Below, in pieces: positions 5,527 through 6,394 of a DNA stretch of 6,394 nt (positions are counted from its first letter, which is position 1; the number at the start of each line of letters is the position of its first letter). The stretch is from an uncultured Ruminococcus sp. (GTDB lineage: Bacteria; Bacillota; Clostridia; Oscillospirales; Acutalibacteraceae). The notes below the pieces were generated by a model. The model saw nothing but the letters and a program-made list of their open reading frames with translations. It did no database searches and was not told the origin of the DNA. The DNA lies in the NCBI GenBank assembly GCA_902773155.1, contig CACYDK010000191.1:1-6394 (forward strand), written 5' to 3'. The position numbers and the translations under genes were made by a program.

Positions 5527-5544
5527 AAATCCAGGAGGCTATTT

Positions 5545-6394
5545 ATGAAACGCAAGATTATCTCCGCCGTGCTTTCGGTCTGTTTGGTGCTGTCGTGCTT
5601 CGCCGTAGGCTCAACGGCTATCGCCGTATCAAAGGATAAAACCGCTACCGGCGCCGACGTTCCCGACACTTATTCGGAAGTAAGCGCTAACCCCTATAGC
5701 ATCACCGGCTCCAACAGCAACCCCACGATCCTTCAGGCGTGGAACTGGAGCTACGCTAACCTTGAAAAGGAGATCCCCAAGGTTGCTCAGCAGGGCTTCT
5801 CTGTTGTACAGATCTCTCCTCCTAACGAGATCAAGGAGGCTACAAAGGGGCATAAGGCCGATGAAGGCGACACTAACGGATGGTGGATGTTCTACCAGCC
5901 CGCTGGCTTCCAGATCAATCAGAGCACAGACAACGCTCTCGGCACTAAGGACGAGCTTGTAAAGATGGTAAAAACCGCTCACAGCTATGGCGTGCGCGTA
6001 ATCGCCGACTCGGTTATCAACCATATGGGCACCTGTACCGGAGAGGATAAGGTCACCTCGACCGATCCTATGGCTCACGTAACTCCCAAGGCCAAGGAAT
6101 TCGAGAAGGAGATCTGGGATAATAAGCTCTTCCACAATCCGTGGTTTAATATGACCTATAAGGAGGACGCCACAAAATACAGTCAGTATGACAGTACTTA
6201 CGACCTTACCCGCGGTTGTACTTCCCGTCTGCCCGACCTCAAAACAGAGGATACCAGAGTTCAGACTGCTATCTACGATTACCTTCAGGAGCTCGTAGAC
6301 TGCGGAATCGACGGCTTCCGTTTTGACGCCGCCAAGCATATTGAAACTCCCACCGACGAATCAAGCTTCAAAAGTAATTTCTGGTCGGTAGTTA
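5545..6394 (+). CDS. Secreted alpha-amylase, GH13 (subfamily 28-like), 3' end missing
   Basis: The frame is open from ATG 5545 to the window edge (283 codons), with a perfect AGGAGG 6 nt upstream. Residues 1-27 form a signal peptide (KRK, hydrophobic core, AIA at 25-27 as likely cleavage site); a Cys at 18 in VLSC is a poor lipobox. The catalytic barrel begins near 60. Similarity to B. subtilis AmyE is strong: QAWNWSYANL (64-73), VVQISPPNEIKE (87-98), WWMFYQP (113-119), conserved region I DSVINH (155-160), and region II GFRFDAAKH (257-265) with nucleophile D261. The acid/base Glu of region III and the final Asp would lie beyond the window, as would any starch-binding or dockerin modules. Role: endo-hydrolysis of alpha-1,4 bonds in starch outside the cell. 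The linker 28-58 is Ser/Thr/Asp-rich. It probably has its own promoter, with palindromes nearby suggesting regulation by a transcription factor. Confidence 0.93.
   Translation, partial: MKRKIISAVLSVCLVLSCFAVGSTAIAVSKDKTATGADVPDTYSEVSANPYSITGSNSNPTILQAWNWSYANLEKEIPKVAQQGFSVVQISPPNEIKEATKGHKADEGDTNGWWMFYQPAGFQINQSTDNALGTKDELVKMVKTAHSYGVRVIADSVINHMGTCTGEDKVTSTDPMAHVTPKAKEFEKEIWDNKLFHNPWFNMTYKEDATKYSQYDSTYDLTRGCTSRLPDLKTEDTRVQTAIYDYLQELVDCGIDGFRFDAAKHIETPTDESSFKSNFWSVV

Noticed and set aside
5506..5544. In-frame upstream ATG for the amylase (13 extra codons)
   Set aside because: It would begin right at the expected transcription start with no proper Shine-Dalgarno and would put a long basic stretch before the signal peptide; ATG 5545 has a perfect AGGAGG.
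5629..6339. 236-codon open frame on the - strand
   Set aside because: It is fully antisense to the well-supported alpha-amylase and shows no recognisable motif; it is a by-product of amylase codon use.

Overview
The window looks like chromosomal DNA from a Gram-positive, gut-type clostridial bacterium, probably of the Ruminococcus/Oscillospiraceae group. The reasons are the purine-rich Shine-Dalgarno sites, several TTG/GTG starts, a SpoIIM-family protein, a DUF4830-type protein, a GH24 lysozyme with an SH3b module, and a secreted alpha-amylase closely resembling Bacillus subtilis AmyE (GH13_28). This placement is an inference from family content; no rRNA or tRNA gene is present to confirm it. 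I see no CRISPR array, insertion sequence, integrase or attachment site.

Layout. (1) Positions 2-901, + strand: the 3' part of a gene for a phage-type (GH24) lysozyme whose catalytic domain appears to be interrupted by an SH3b domain. (2) Positions 965-3096, + strand: a tightly packed three-gene membrane operon (SpoIIM family; six-helix membrane protein resembling DUF624/YesL; membrane-anchored small beta-rich protein). Its first start codon lies in the arm of a long inverted repeat. (3) Positions 4610 to 3054, - strand: an operon read leftwards, with a hotdog thioesterase (FlK-like catalytic triad), an overlapping HAD-superfamily phosphatase, a strong terminator-like hairpin, and a DUF4830-like anchored protein. 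The last gene converges on and overlaps the + strand operon by 43 bp. (4) Positions 4690-5424, + strand: a membrane acyltransferase-like protein (DUF1624/HGSNAT catalytic family), divergent from the thioesterase, with intertwined promoter elements in a 79-bp gap. (5) Positions 5545-6394, + strand: the first 283 codons of a secreted alpha-amylase behind its own promoter and two short palindromes that could be operators.

The genes do not form one obvious pathway. The two ends encode exported glycan hydrolases (peptidoglycan and starch), and the middle encodes membrane or envelope proteins and small metabolic enzymes. No clear novel system (defence, mobile or biosynthetic) is visible. The features most worth a second look are the interrupted lysozyme domain, the two hairpins that overlap start codons, the coding overlap at 3054-3096, and the overlapping divergent promoters.
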